This document shows, piece by piece, positions 24,225 to 35,490 of a stretch of DNA of 64,000 nucleotides. Numbering within the stretch: the first letter of the stretch is position 1; each line of letters starts with the position of its first letter. Where the stretch lies: positions 14,757,809-14,821,808 of the forward strand of contig CM043959.1 of assembly GCA_014529385.2 (NCBI GenBank), written 5' to 3'. Source of the DNA: Adiantum capillus-veneris (Eukaryota > Streptophyta > Polypodiopsida > Polypodiales > Pteridaceae). A model generated the notes under the pieces. It was not told the origin of the DNA. It searched no databases and worked only from the letters and a program-made list of their open reading frames with translations. Both the position numbers and the translations under genes were made by a program.

Positions 24225-24285
24225 AATAACTTGATTGTAGCGGAAGAGAATTGAGCATAGTCAACATTTCATTAAGAGAGACTTT
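24225..24285. repeat. isolated 60-bp fragment of gypsy LTR terminus
   Basis: ATAACTTGATTGTAGCGGAA through CATTTCATTAAGAGA repeats the inner end of LTR B found 240 bp downstream (24470-24525). It interrupts GDLK copy 2 between the CPFC and CTLHA motifs. Confidence 0.85.
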
Positions 24286-25344
24286 TGTACACGAGCTAAT
24301 AACTTAATTTGCCCTCAACAAGGTAGACTTTTGTACACTCCATGCATTTATGTGCATGTTTGAAATTTTCCTTATGGTACATTATCAAATATGCTTTCAT
24401 AACGAGGCTTGTTGAGCAATATATGGAGTCTTCAAGGGGCATTAAAGCTTTACAGTAACGGAATTTAGCTAATAACTTGATTGTAGCGGAAGAGAATTGA
24501 GCATAGTGAGCATTTCATTAAGAGAATTAGCTAGTGAGAATAGAGAGAGTGCTTGGTTGGAGATAGCAACACTTTACACATTCATAATTAACATGGCTTG
24601 AACAATAACTTGCAAAAGAGAGGAAGAGATAGAGAAATTGACAACATTTGAGGACCGGATTTCCTTGGAGCCAGTCCTCTCTCCAAAAGCATTTGTATTA
24701 TAGATTTCTTCCATCAAGAGAGACTTGGTACAATACAATCTTTGTGTTCCTTGAGACCTCTTTGATGGTCTGAAGATGGAAGCTTCATCCACCAATATTT
24801 TGCTTAAGAGAAACAATTATCCTAGCTTGAAATCAATCAAGAACTTGTTAACATCATTAGTCTTTTATTCCCTAAATCATTGAATGCATGGATTTGGAAT
24901 CTTTCATGCATCAACTTATGCTTAAAGCAACAATTAATCTACTTGCAATAAACCATTAACTTTCTTGCAATAAGTATGTAGTCTACTTGCATTAACAATT
25001 AATCTACTTGCATCAAGTAATTAATCTACTTGAAATAGACAAGAAATTGGTGTAACCCTCAATCCCAAAACCTCAAACACCTTTCAAGGTGGAGAGAGCT
25101 GACAGGGAGTGAGAAAGATGAGGGAAGAAGAAGTATTCTTACTAGAAAGAACTAATCTCCTCACATAATTATCTTTTAGAGCATAGCTTAGTAATTAGTG
25201 ATAATGAAGATGAAGAGAATGATAAGCATTGCATTGAGCATGGCTCTTGGTTGGATTTACGCTCCATAGCCAAGAGGTGTTAGTGTAGGCTCTCAACTTC
25301 TCAAGCTTGGAGAAGGAGATGGAAAGCTTCAATTCCCATCACAC

Positions 25345-25347
<3 letters not shown>

Positions 25348-25394
<47 letters not shown>

Positions 25395-25409
25395 TGTGTG
25401 TGTGTGTGT
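25348..25409. repeat. (GA)n(GT)n compound microsatellite in LTR B
   Basis: About 45 bp of GA followed by about 18 bp of GT, at the LTR position that is (AG)25 in LTR A. Confidence 0.95.
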
Positions 25410-25767
25410 AGCTCGTGGGATGCAAGAATGAGAGAGTGAAATCAATTTTGTCCCCTTAAATACTCTATCTTAAAGCCTGTTAGTCCACCCCTAATCCTAG
25501 CCAATGAGAGGCCTCATGCATTTCAAGCAGGGTGTGTAGTCTTTTGACAAGTGTCCTCCTTTCCCCTTTTTGGAGAGAGCTTGAATAATTAATTAATTAA
25601 TAAAAATTCTTATTGGACCTCCCTTTAGGCCATCCAATAGGATTCTAGCACACTATGAGGGCAACAAGGCTAGGGGCTTGACATGTGTCCCCTTTGCCTC
25701 TTTTGGCTTGGGTGACCCTTGGTGTGAGTGTGTGTGTTCTCTCTCATCTCCCTAGAGATAGGGCTCG

Positions 25768-25786
25768 CCCCCTCTTATATAGGAGA
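25768..25786 (-). promoter_or_regulatory. candidate TATA box of gypsy LTR B
   Basis: The minus strand reads GGTCTCCTATATAAGAGG. The same site is TATGTAG in LTR C and TTTGTAG in LTR F, so only B retains a TATA core. Confidence 0.5.
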
Positions 25787-26380
25787 CCTGGTTGACTTTG
25801 GAAGCACCTCAACCACCTTAGTCATCAATCTGCTTAGTCAGCAACTTAGTCATCAACCAGCTTAGTCACCAAGCACCTTAAGCACATCCCTATCTTGCCT
25901 AAAGTCTAAGCACATCCCTTGCTTGCCTAAGGTCTAAGCACAGCCCTAGCTTTCCTAAGGTCTAAGGTACCTAATGTTGGCCTTAGTCTTTTCTAATGGT
26001 CTTTAGGTCTAAGGACTTTTAACTCTACCTTTGGAGGTCTTTAATGAAGCTAACCCTAGGGTCTTTTATGCTCCATTAAGTACACATGACTCTTTGGTAG
26101 ATTATCTCCTTTTGGGCTCTTATTGAGATGCAGCCATCTCTCTTCTTAGTCCCCTTCTGAGATAAGTCTAGAAGCATTTATTGCACCTAGCGCTTTGGTA
26201 GACCATCTCTGTTTTGGACCCTAGAGATGCAATAATCTCTCTTCTTGGCCCTCGGGTGAGATAGGTCTAACAACACATATCTATATTCTAACTCTTGTTT
26301 CCCTTTTATCTTCCCATATTAAATGATTAGTTTAACATGAGAAAATCATTTGGTAAAGTTAGATATTAGATTTTATGACA

Positions 26381-26430
26381 TTACCTCTCTCTTGAAATCA
26401 TAGTCTTCCTCGATTATGAGGTAGAGAAGG
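26381..26430 (-). promoter_or_regulatory. gypsy 2 polypurine tract and Pol end
   Basis: On the minus strand AAGAGAGAGGTAA immediately precedes the LTR TGTCA. Just upstream is EEDYDFKRE, which resembles the EDE/EDK tail that ends many gypsy Pol proteins. From 26430 to 27432 nothing else is recognisable. Confidence 0.65.
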
Positions 26431-27431
26431 TAAAGCCTAGTCATTAGTCCATTTTCTTAGCGGGTAGAGGATCCCTTTTTACCCTATGACATCATTCCAA
26501 AGTGGATGACTAATTCACTTGGTGCTTGAGAGACATTGTCTACCGCAAGCATGTCTGCTCATTGATCCATATCATACTTCCAAAGTAGAGTAACAAGTCC
26601 TACTTGGTGTTTGGGAGACATCATCACCACAAACATGATCCTAAGCATGCATACTTCTTAAATTTGTGCACAAAAATATAAAGAGAGAGTCTTATAAGTA
26701 AAAAACATTTATTCATTTACAATGCATCTTCATTTGCTTACTCGAAAGCATCATTGTAAGCATTGACAAGGTTCATGTTATCCTAAGCATGCTATATCTA
26801 GCATCTTTGAAAGGATAATTCTTAAGTTTAATGAGATACCGTCAGTAATCTTACCTTGTCTTCATGTCGAAGGATGAACTGAGGTTGGAGCTCCTTTTTT
26901 TCATCCTCAATCCTTGGAGGGTCTTCAATCGTTGCCCCATCATGGCTGTCCTTGGTAAGGCTCAAATAGGCTCACATGAAAAGCATAATTTATGAGCATG
27001 TAGTTGGGCAACTTTAATTAATAAATCATCTCATTGATGGGCTAAAAAGTTTCAAAAGGACCATAGTATCTTTCTGCTAGTTTAGCATAATACACTTGGT
27101 GGCCTATTTTGTCCGTAATATTTCGTATATGAGCCTTGGGGAACTTTTAATAAGACCCAATCGTTTTCTTTTAAAGGTTAAGGCTCTTTTGTGCTTAGTA
27201 GCAACAACCTCTTTTTCCTTTACTCAAGGCTAAGGCTTTTCTATGCTTAGTGGCAACAGTCTCTTTTGCCTTGGCCATTAGATGGATATAGTTCGACTAT
27301 ACTCATCTGCAATGAAGATCTTCCCAGGTACCTTAAGTTACAAGGGACTTTTGGATTCGAAAGTCTAATTTTAAACGGTACTTTCCCCGTAGAAGTATGT
27401 ACAATTTCATTGTATGCATATTCTTCAAGGG

Positions 27432-29130
27432 GGATGTACTTCTCCTATTGGGAGCGTTGATCTACATCCATAACATAGGCTTTTAGTAGATCAAGAATTG
27501 TAAGGTTAGCTATCTACCTTTGGTTATCCATGATAGGCCAAGGAGAAATTTGACCTTTTGTCTAGATCATTCTAGAATTTTTTAAAGTTATTCTAGGGTC
27601 TCTATCCGACACAATAAATGTTGGCAAGCTATGGTCCCACTATCATACTTTGTCTTTTGGTAAACCATGCATTTTGAAACATACACTTGTATGTTTGTTT
27701 TCATGGTAGGCCAGTAGAAGTATGCTTCTATTTCTTGAGGAGTAGGTTTGAATCCCTCTTTGCCCACACAAGGGAGAAGCATGAGATTCGTTTATGACTT
27801 TCTCACTAAATGAGTAAGATATGGCCTATTTCCGTATAGAAGATAACCATCCTCTAAAAGGTGAACGGTTCTTCCTTCTTCGCTAACGCAAAGGCAAACA
27901 TTATATCCTGAAAGTTTGGGTCAATAATATACTCATCTATAAAAGATAGATCATTGTGAGTAGCTATTGACACCCTATTTACTTTTGACCGTCGTGAAAG
28001 TGCACCGACCACTTGATTGTGTTTGCCAACAATGTGAGGAATATGAAAATTAATTTGCAAAAAGAAATTTTCCCACCTCATTGTTTGTCAAAGAACTTGG
28101 TTTGTATCATGAAGTACTTGACAGTTTGGTTATTTGTCCATAGGATGAATGATTCTCCAAAAGATAGTACCTTCTGTGTCTAGGCCATGTAGAATACCTC
28201 ATGGCTCCCTTTGTATATGCTCACCATTTGCTCTTTGGAATTGAGTCTTCAACTCTTATATGCTATGGCATGCCCTTATTAAAGCAAAATTTGCTTATTG
28301 GCAATCATCCAAGCATTACATTGGATCTCAAATGGCTTTGAGAGATCCCATAGTCTAAGCATAGTTTGAAAGGTAAGTTTCCTTTTGAACGTTTCAAGAG
28401 CATTTTGCTCTTTTGCAGTCCATGTATACTTAACGTTTTTTTTAGTTAAGTCATGTAATGGACCTGCTATTAGCAAGAATTTTTCTATGAGGCATCTATA
28501 GTATTCACTCATATCTTTAGAGCTTTATAGCTCATGTAAATTCCTTGGATTAGGCAATCCTTTTATTACCTCTACCTTTTGCGGATCAATACAGATGCCA
28601 CCTTGAGAGATAATGTGACCTAATTAATGTATCTCCCCTAAGAAAATTTCACTTTTCTTTTGGTCAATAGAAAGTTTATTCTCTCTCAATACCTACAAGT
28701 TCATGCACTTGCCTCATGATCTCCTCTTGTTGAGCTTAAGAAACTCAATAAGGAGGTTATTAAGCAGTGAGCTTCCAGGTAGAAGCTCTATTGCATGGTC
28801 ATGATCCCCTTGTTTTGGAGATAGCTCTCTAGGGATATCGTCAATGAAAAAAATTTGGAATCCATTTAGGTAATTAGACACTCTAATTCCTCTTGATTCC
28901 TTTCATTGGTACTTTTTAAAACATTAGGATCACCTATAGACTCTCTAACAAAAATCATGTACAAGGAAATAGAACTTTTCATTAACTTGTCAAAAACATG
29001 CGTATTTACAAGGAGTAGGGTGTTACTCGACTCATAAGCATGTATGTACATGTTTTTTTTGTTTTTTGTTCTAGCATAGAAAAAGTGAAAGTCCTTGCTG
29101 TGAGCATCCTCTTTTAGAGCTTCAACCATA
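27432..29130 (-). pseudogene. gypsy 2 Pol, RT core deleted
   Basis: Integrase zinc-finger region: YFYWPTMKTNIQVYVSKCMV (~27700). RNase H to integrase linker: RWENFFLQINFHIPHIVGKH and ALSRRSKVNRV (~28000). RT thumb: SEYYRCLIEKFLLIAGPLHD (~28500). Protease/RT linker: LKSTNERNQEELECL (~28890). Compared with gypsy 1, the RT from the YRMC-like start through the FDD active site is missing, between about 28680 (SIDQKKSE) and 28700 (EEIMRQVHELV). The integrase catalytic core is also mostly unrecognisable. Numerous frame changes. Confidence 0.85.
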
Positions 29131-29149
29131 GAAGCTCAAGGCGGCTCGT

Positions 29150-30273
29150 CACGTGCATTTCTTTGGGGACAAACACGATAGGCATGTCCTTGCTCTCCGC
29201 ATTTGAAGCATCACTTATCCTTACGATAACGCTCTAGCTCTTCGAGAGAGAGTCTATTCTTACCTTTGTAGACTCCTTTTTCCTTGCCTTTGTTGTGGCT
29301 ATTGTTGCTAAAGTTGCCTTTGGAGAAATTTTGAGCATTACTCCTCCCTCTAGACTCATTTCAATCCTTCATTTCCATGGGCTTAGAATTTCTCTTAGCC
29401 CCTTGTTGGAAATTGATTTGAGACGCGACCATACTATGGTGTATGACCGCCGATATGGTTCTAGGCCATTGAGAGTTAACATACTCGGCCATTTCTTCAG
29501 ATACGCCTGCACAGAATTGTTGCTTTTTCTCCCCAAAGTCTATCTTTTTGTAGACAGTGGCTTTGAGATGTAAATCCCAAAACCTATCTACATACTTTTG
29601 AATAGACTCATAGGGAGCGAGCTTCAAGCTTTGCCATTCCGTAAGGACGTTGTCTTTGGCATTGCTTGCAAGAAACTGCTTCATGATGGAGGCTCTTAAA
29701 ACCTTCCATGTCCTTGGAGCTTTGCGGTAAGCCCACCATTGACGGGCAGACTTCTAAAAAGTACATATCCACATGACATAGCTTGGAGGACTCCGTGAAG
29801 CCCTCATCACCAAAGGCCGCATCAAACTGTTGGATGAAGGCCAAGACCTTGTCTGTAGCACCAAAGGTGCCATCATAGGGTTTCATCCCTCCTTGAACTT
29901 TTTCATCTTCTTGGACCTTCTCCATGCCGGATAGGGCTTGCCATGGCCTCTCCTCTTGGGCTCTTTGAGAGAAGAGCCGCTACTTTCATCAGAAGAAGAG
30001 GAAGGTGATGAAGAAGGAGAAGAGGGTGACCTCTTTCTTCTTTCTTTGATTCCTCTCTTCCCTTTTGAGATTACGAGGAGGAGGACTTTGCGGTGATCTT
30101 TTCCTCTTGGGAGGAGTTGGAGATTGTTGAGACCGCCGTCTTCTTGGAGCCACATCTTTTGAAGTGGTGGGAGACTCACTTCTTACTCTTGAATACCTTT
30201 TACATTTGGTGGAGGCTCTACTATTGGGACTTGATTTCTCCTTTTTGATGGAGATAAGTCCGCAAATAAGCAT
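29150..30273 (-). pseudogene. gypsy 2 Gag with SR/proline-rich N-terminus
   Basis: Capsid/nucleocapsid relic. N-terminal frame 30273-29989: basic, Ser-Arg and Ser-Pro rich (RYSRVRSESPTTSKD, PTPPKRKRSPQSPPPR), then a poly-Ser segment in another frame. Retrotransposon Gag domain: MKPYDGTFGATDKVLAFIQQ (29890), LTEWQSLKLAPYESIQKYVD (~29630) and EEMAEYVNSQWPRTIS (~29490). Zinc knuckle CFKCGEQGHAYRVC (~29205) is complete. The shifts needed to join these blocks make it a pseudogene. Confidence 0.88.
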
Positions 30274-30944
30274 TGAAGCTTTTTGTATGGGTCCTCTTCT
30301 CTCACCGTCGAGAGCCCTCTTTTGGAAGTCTCTCCAAGAGACTTTATAGATGCTCTCTCTTGTTAGGGAGATTGAAAAATCCCATGATTGTGAAGTTGTT
30401 GGTAGACTTCACCTTGTAAAGCGGGATTTCCCATAGCTTGTTGCAACCTTGTGACAAGAAAATTGACAAGCATGAGGGCATTGTCAGTAGCACCTTCATG
30501 TGCAAAATCAAAGTTATCAATGTTCATTATACTCTCTTTATTATTTTGAGAAATGTTAACAAAATTTTATGTGTAGATTAACTTAATTTTTGGCACTTCA
30601 CAGGCCTAGTTGCCACTCCTTTTACTCTTGAAAATTGGCACTCAAGCACCCACACCCGTGATTACAAATCCTTTAATTAAGCAAAGTAGAAAGCTGGGTC
30701 ATAACATTGCACGACTTTTAGAGACAACAAAAGCTTGCCGAGCTTACTTGATCGCTCAATAGCGGTAAAACCAAAGGTACCTCCCGTAGAAGTCCACTAC
30801 TAAGTCGATAGCTCTCGAGGTCTTAAGTTGCTAATGCTCGCATTAATAGATCCCAAACTTACTTACTTTGATTAATTAAAACAAAACAACCTTTCATGGA
30901 GAACTTGAGGAACTCTCTTCTTAAGCAGAAAAGAGAAACCATGT

Positions 30945-30956
30945 GCTCTCATACCA
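30945..30956 (-). promoter_or_regulatory. primer-binding site of gypsy 2
   Basis: Minus strand TGGTATGAGAGC, one mismatch to the initiator-Met type PBS, one base from the inner end of LTR C. The 30274-30944 leader shows no gene. Confidence 0.85.
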
Positions 30957-30957
30957 A

Positions 30958-32371
30958 CGTAACGAAATTTAGCTAATAACTTGATTGTAGCGGAAGAGAA
31001 TTGAGCATAGTGAGCATTTCATTAAGACAATTAGTTAGTGAGAATAGAGAGAGTGCTTGGTTGGAGATAGCAACAATTTACACATTCCCAATTAACATGG
31101 CTTGAACAATAACTTGCAAAAGAGAGGAAGAGATAGAGAAATTGACAATAGTTGAGAACGGATTTCCTTGGAGCCGGCCCCCCTCCAAAAGGCATTTGTA
31201 TTATAGATTTCTCCCATCAAGAGAGACTTGGTACAATACAATCATTGTGTTCCTTGAGACCTCTTTGGTGGTATGAAATAGAAGCTTAAGAGCAACAATT
31301 ATCCTAGCTTGAAATCAATCAAGAAATTGTAAACATCATTAGTCTAAATCATTCGAATGCATGGAGTTGGAATCTTTCATGCATCAACTTATGCTTAAAG
31401 CAACAATTAATCTACTTGCAATAAATCGTTAACGTTCTTGCAATAAGCCCTTAGTCTACTTACATTAACAATTAATCTACTTGAAATAGACAAGAAAATG
31501 GTGTAACACTCAATCCCAAGACCTCAAACACCTCCCAAGGTGGAGAGAGCTGGCCGGGAGTGAGGAAGATGAGGGAAGAAGAAGTATTCTTACGAGAAAG
31601 AATTAATATCCTCACATAATCACTCTTTTAGAGCATAGCTTAGTAATTAGTGATAATGAAGATAAAAAGAATGATAAGAATTGCATTGAGCATGGCTCTT
31701 GGTTGGATTTGCACTCCATAGCCAAGAGGTGTTGGTGTAGGCTCTCAACTTCTCAAGCTTGGAGAAGGAGATGGAAAGCTTCATTGCCCATCACACAATG
31801 AGAGAGTGTGTGTAGCTCATGGGATGCAAGAATGAGAGAGTGAAATCAATTTTGTCCCCTTGAATACTCTATCTTGAAGCCTATTGGTCCACCCCTAACC
31901 CTAGCCAATGAGAGGCCTCATGCATTTCAAGCAGGGTGTGTAGTCTTTTGACAAGTGTCCTCCTTTACCCTTTCTAGAGAGAACTTGAATAATTAATTAA
32001 TTAATATAAGTTCTTACTGGACCTCCCTTTAGGCCATCCAATAGGATTCTGGCACACTATGGGGGCAACAAGGCTAGGGGCTTGACATGTGTCCCCTTTG
32101 CCACTTTTGGCTTGGGTGACCCTTGGTGTGAGTGTGTGTGTTCTCTCTCATCTACCTAGAGATAGGGCTTACCCCCTCCTATGTAGGAGACCTAGTTGAC
32201 TTTGAAAGCACCTCAAGCACCTTAGTTAGCAGCTTAGTCATCAAGCACCTCAAGCATAGCCCTAGCTTGCCTAAGGTTCTAACTCTTGTTTCCCTTTTAT
32301 CTTCCCATATTAAATGATCAGTTTAACATGAGAAAATCATTTGGTAAAGTTAGATATTAGATTTTATGACA
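30958..32371 (-). repeat. gypsy 2 5' LTR (LTR C)
   Basis: 1414 bp aligned to LTR B at both ends. Lacks the ~500-bp block of B between CTTGCCTAAGGT and CTAACTCTTGTTTCCC. The GA run is reduced to GAGAGAGTGTGTG at 31799-31811. Confidence 0.9.
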
Positions 32372-33560
32372 TTCATTAAATGATCTTGGTTGTCAAAAGG
32401 GACATGTATCTTTGTTGATAGACAATAGTGGGGACAATACATGAGAGTTGGTTCAAAAAGTATCCATGAGTGGAGACAAGGCACGAGAAATTCTAAAGAG
32501 GAGACACAAAAGCGCATGCAAAAGTGCACAAAGTGAAGGTACTCAGGATGGAAGCTGTTCGGAGCTTTGGAGGAATTATCTGCTTGCACAACTAAAAAGG
32601 ATGTAGATGGAAGGAATTGCCAATAAGCAAAAACTTGTATGGGCCGCCTTTCAAAAGGTGGTACATTTAATGGCTCTTTCAAGTACCACACCACAAAAAC
32701 AAGTAAAATTTCAAAAAGCTATTCAAGAATTTACAAAGGTGGTGATTCATTCACGAGGAGAGAAGAGTATCACTCACTACAAGGTAAGTTCTTTACCACA
32801 TCAACACTACTCACACTTTTTTGGCTAAATGAGCTTCTCTTATATTGTGTGTGTTTCAATATATTTTACATGCCCATGGAGCATATTTCATGAGCAAGTA
32901 TGGTTTTTTGGACATGTGGAGCACTCAAGGGATGTAAAAGTCACATTACTAAGCTAAGGGCATCTACTTCAAGAGCACCCACCATGGAGGTGGACGTATA
33001 CCATTGAATTACTTATGTGAAATGTTTGATTGGTTTTTCAAGACTACATTTGAAAGAGCTTGTAGTAGGGAGCGCACTCAAAATTCCACACTCGCCAAAG
33101 AGATCTGAAGGCAAGCCTGAGCAACAAATTCTAAATGGAAAAGGTCACAAGGTCCCCGATGGAACAGCACATGGTGAGTCTCCAAGACACGTAGGGGCTA
33201 GCTGTGGGTGGTTGATGAAACAAATCCCTAATGAATTTAGGGGTGCCTATATCAAAAATTTATTGTATGAAACAACCTTTGTGTTTTTTAGAGCCTTTAA
33301 AAGCATAAGAGAGGGGTGGTCATTTGTCAGAGACTTCTTGGTAGAGACCAATATGGCATCTACAAAGAACACTTTGAACATGGTAATAATCAAAGAAGGT
33401 GCATTGCAATCCACATAGCAAGTGGCATGTAGACCTCCCACAAACAACCCAGGGAGAGGTAGGTGCTTTAACCACTACCCGAAGGCAAGGTAGCAGGAAA
33501 GCGTATGCAAAGAGAAGAGGCCTAGGGTGGAGAGTCCAAGATAAAAGGCACAAATAGCTA
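32372..33560 (+). pseudogene. GDLK-family relic, copy 2, 3' part
   Basis: Continuation of the relic interrupted at 24453. Directly after the gypsy 2 boundary the plus strand reads SLNDLGCQKGHVSLLIDNS, then KVSMSGDKAREILK (32480), ELWRNYLLAQLK (32560), KQKLVWAAFQKVVHLM (32625) and HGGGRIPLNYLCEMFDWFFK (32984). These align in the same order with copy 1 (SSVGLHGGAVELSKDKK, KISMGGSKAKHLL, ELWKNVCLTYHL-like, HGGGQERSNALHEMFNWFYK). A basic tail (RERxVGALTTTRRQGSRKAYAK) near 33450-33540 may be the C-terminus. Several frame changes and stops; a longer open frame at 33017-33418 is out of phase with the aligned one. Confidence 0.6.
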
Positions 33561-33651
33561 GCAACATCAACTAGATAACCTACACAACACACCATGGGAG
33601 GGTGATCAAATTCCACCCCTCACACAACACATCACAACAGGTGGCAAAGCC

Positions 33652-33991
33652 TTGCCAAAAGGGATGGGTGCAAGACCTAGCATAGAGCAAGTGGAGCCTA
33701 GTCATGTACTCAAGAGAAAAGCTATTGGTTTCTTCAAGCACCATAAGCAAAGTGCCCTGGAAAGAGTGGCTACTATTCCACAAGCTATAAGAATAGCACA
33801 TACAGTGTGTAGACATAGTAGGGTCTTTGCAGAGATTCAACATTACCAAAAAAGCATGGAACTTCTGATATGCAAGGCACCATTTTCTAGGACATGTAAG
33901 GAAGTGCTTCAGAGCTATAAGATAGATGTTAGAATGCAAGTTGTTGCCTTGGAAGCTATTCAAGAAGTATTTGAAGCTTACCTAGTTGGGA
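33652..33991 (+). pseudogene. histone H3-like relic, C-terminally cut
   Basis: Within one open plus-strand frame the segment EIQHYQKSMELLICKAPFSR, then KIDVRMQVVALEAIQEVFEA and YLVG follow the H3 histone-fold core (the helix alpha-N/alpha-1 signature YQKSTELLI and the alpha-2 signature ALQEA.EAYLVG). The preceding ~50 residues lack the H3 tail sequence except for a weak match just before EIQHYQKS. Similarity ends right after YLVG, at the exact base (33992) where the composite repeat shared with 40667 begins, so the last helix is gone. Probably a processed or captured H3 copy; no chromatin function expected. Confidence 0.75.
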
Positions 33992-34599
33992 TTCTTGCAT
34001 TGCTCACTCCCACTCTGAATCTGCCATGTTGCCACCACGATAGCTCATGTCTGGATCTGTGACCTAGCTAACTGCTTTGCACCATACAATTGAATGTTTA
34101 TTTCTTAAATATACCTCTCCAGTCACTGTGCCGAGAAATGCTAGTCCAGAACATTTGGAAACCAAGCATGCAATGTGTGCTTGATGTAGCACGAATGATT
34201 GGATACCTGGTCTTTAAATTTTATGAAACAATTCTTAAACATCGAGTGTATAAGAATCTGTAGGTGGCACCAAACTATCGAGTGTATAGGAATTTATAGG
34301 TGTCACCAAAATATCTTGCCCTGTGGAGTTTCAAAGTCAACCTCACCACCATATTTTACCATGAAGTAGCACCTATGCGCGTCTCGCACAAACGCATTCG
34401 TATCCTCATCCTCTGTAGTTGGAGCGGCATGCTCCAAAATAGGTGAGCCCACTCCTCCATCACCAGAAGAAGCCTCCCAGCAAGACTCCCCATTGCTCCA
34501 CCTACCAATGCTACCCTGAGATGAACACCATTGTGTGCTGCTACAAGGCCCTCATCGACCACTTGCGGATTGTCGACAATGTGAAGCACCAGTCAACTA

Positions 34600-35247
34600 T
34601 AATGGTTTTTTTCTCATGTGTGGGAGAAGTGGAGAAGCCTACACCAACAACACTTGACCATGGAATGCAAATCCAAGCAAGTGCCAAGCTCCAAGCTCCA
34701 AGCATGCTCATCTTCTTCTACATCTCCATTACTAAGCTATGTTATGTTCTATGAGCAAACTAATGTGAGATACTTATTTCCCATAGGAATACTCCTTCTT
34801 CTTCTTCTTCTCCATCCTCACTCCCCCCTAACTCTCTCCACCTTTGAAGGTATTTGATGTCTTGAGATAGAGGCCAAGCCAAGTTAATTGTGTGCATGAA
34901 GTACAACTGTGGTGCATGAAGCTTTCCATCTTCATGGCACCAAATGGTCTTAAGGAACACAAAGATTGTATTGTATACAAGTCTCTCCTCATGGGAGAAT
35001 CTATAATACAAAGTTTCTTTGGAGGGGGAAACGAATCCAAGTAAATCCGGTCCTCAACTATTGTCAATCTCAATATCTCTCTCTCTTTCAAGTTATTGTT
35101 CATGCCAAGCTAACTAGTTATGTTGTTTCTTGTTGAATAGTGCAACCAAGTACTCACTCTTTCTTCATTAAGAATCTCCTTAATAAAATTATCTCTATTG
35201 CCGATATTTTCCACTACGGTTAATGTTATTATCACAATTTTGTTACA
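34600..35247 (+). repeat. partial gypsy LTR, opposite orientation
   Basis: Reverse-complement relative of LTRs A-C: shared blocks include CTACACCAACA..., ACTAAGCTATG, CTCTCTCCACCTTTGAAGG, a tract for GAGAGACTTGGTACAAT and the terminal TGTTACA at 35247. The TGTCA half is missing and no PBS follows, so it is a broken solo LTR or a diverged subfamily. Confidence 0.75.
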
Positions 35248-35490
35248 TTACCAACCATATGTTTTTGTCATTGTACAATCTCTATTGATTTGGGTATTTA
35301 AATAAAGAAAATAATATTACATTGAAGCATATCATTGATAAAATATTGGATCAATTCCAATAGTATGTTGTTGGGGTTGCAAAAGGTGTAATTTACCAAG
35401 AGTTTTGCATTGTTTATGATTATCTATTCGCAAAATTATGACTCCAATTGAGCTCGAGGCTACAATAGGAAACCAACAACAAGCTAGAAT

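Larger units (their letters stand above)
22599..24453 (+). pseudogene. GDLK-family transposase-like relic, copy 2, 5' part
   Basis: Homologue of the minus-strand relic at 1-2220. An N-terminal frame at 22599-22958 (LLQYVGKGEQALLRYCKRLA) may belong to it but has no counterpart in copy 1. Aligned landmarks are CDEAGVSTRGYQMFHSLLKE (~23455), KLDEA-stop-IVKGCWLQRMS (~23675), FSVQSKTDIWWIGAIKVP (~23810), GDLKTIKCMLGCKQGANT (~23995) with CPFCPKGYEPM, and VDFCTLHAFMCMFEIFLMVH (~24323). Single-base stops sit in otherwise good alignment. Gypsy 2 interrupts the gene at 24453 and the alignment to copy 1 resumes at 32372. The family is unnamed; an RNase H-fold transposase with a Cys-x-x-Cys insert is the best guess. 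Confidence 0.6.
24454..26380 (-). repeat. gypsy 2 3' LTR (LTR B)
   Basis: 1927 bp, the longest copy of this family here. The element-strand start is TGTCATAAAATC at 26380. It has (GA)n-(GT)n at 25348-25409, a TATA motif near 25773 and a ~500-bp block (about 25890-26290) missing from LTR C. Confidence 0.9.
24454..32371 (-). mobile_element. Ty3/gypsy retrotransposon 2, inserted in GDLK copy 2
   Basis: 7918-bp minus-strand element: 5' LTR C 30958-32371, PBS 30945-30956, Gag, deleted Pol, polypurine tract, 3' LTR B 24454-26380. The 5-bp flanks are TTTAC on the left and TTCAT on the right, alike at 3 of 5 positions, possibly a mutated target duplication. The strongest boundary evidence is that the interrupted plus-strand relic aligns continuously to copy 1 once the element is set aside. 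Confidence 0.9.

Noticed and set aside
34443-34857. Plus-strand frames in composite repeat copy 1 (also 41248-41506)
   Set aside because: They lie in LTR-derived sequence shared with gypsy LTRs that encode nothing there.
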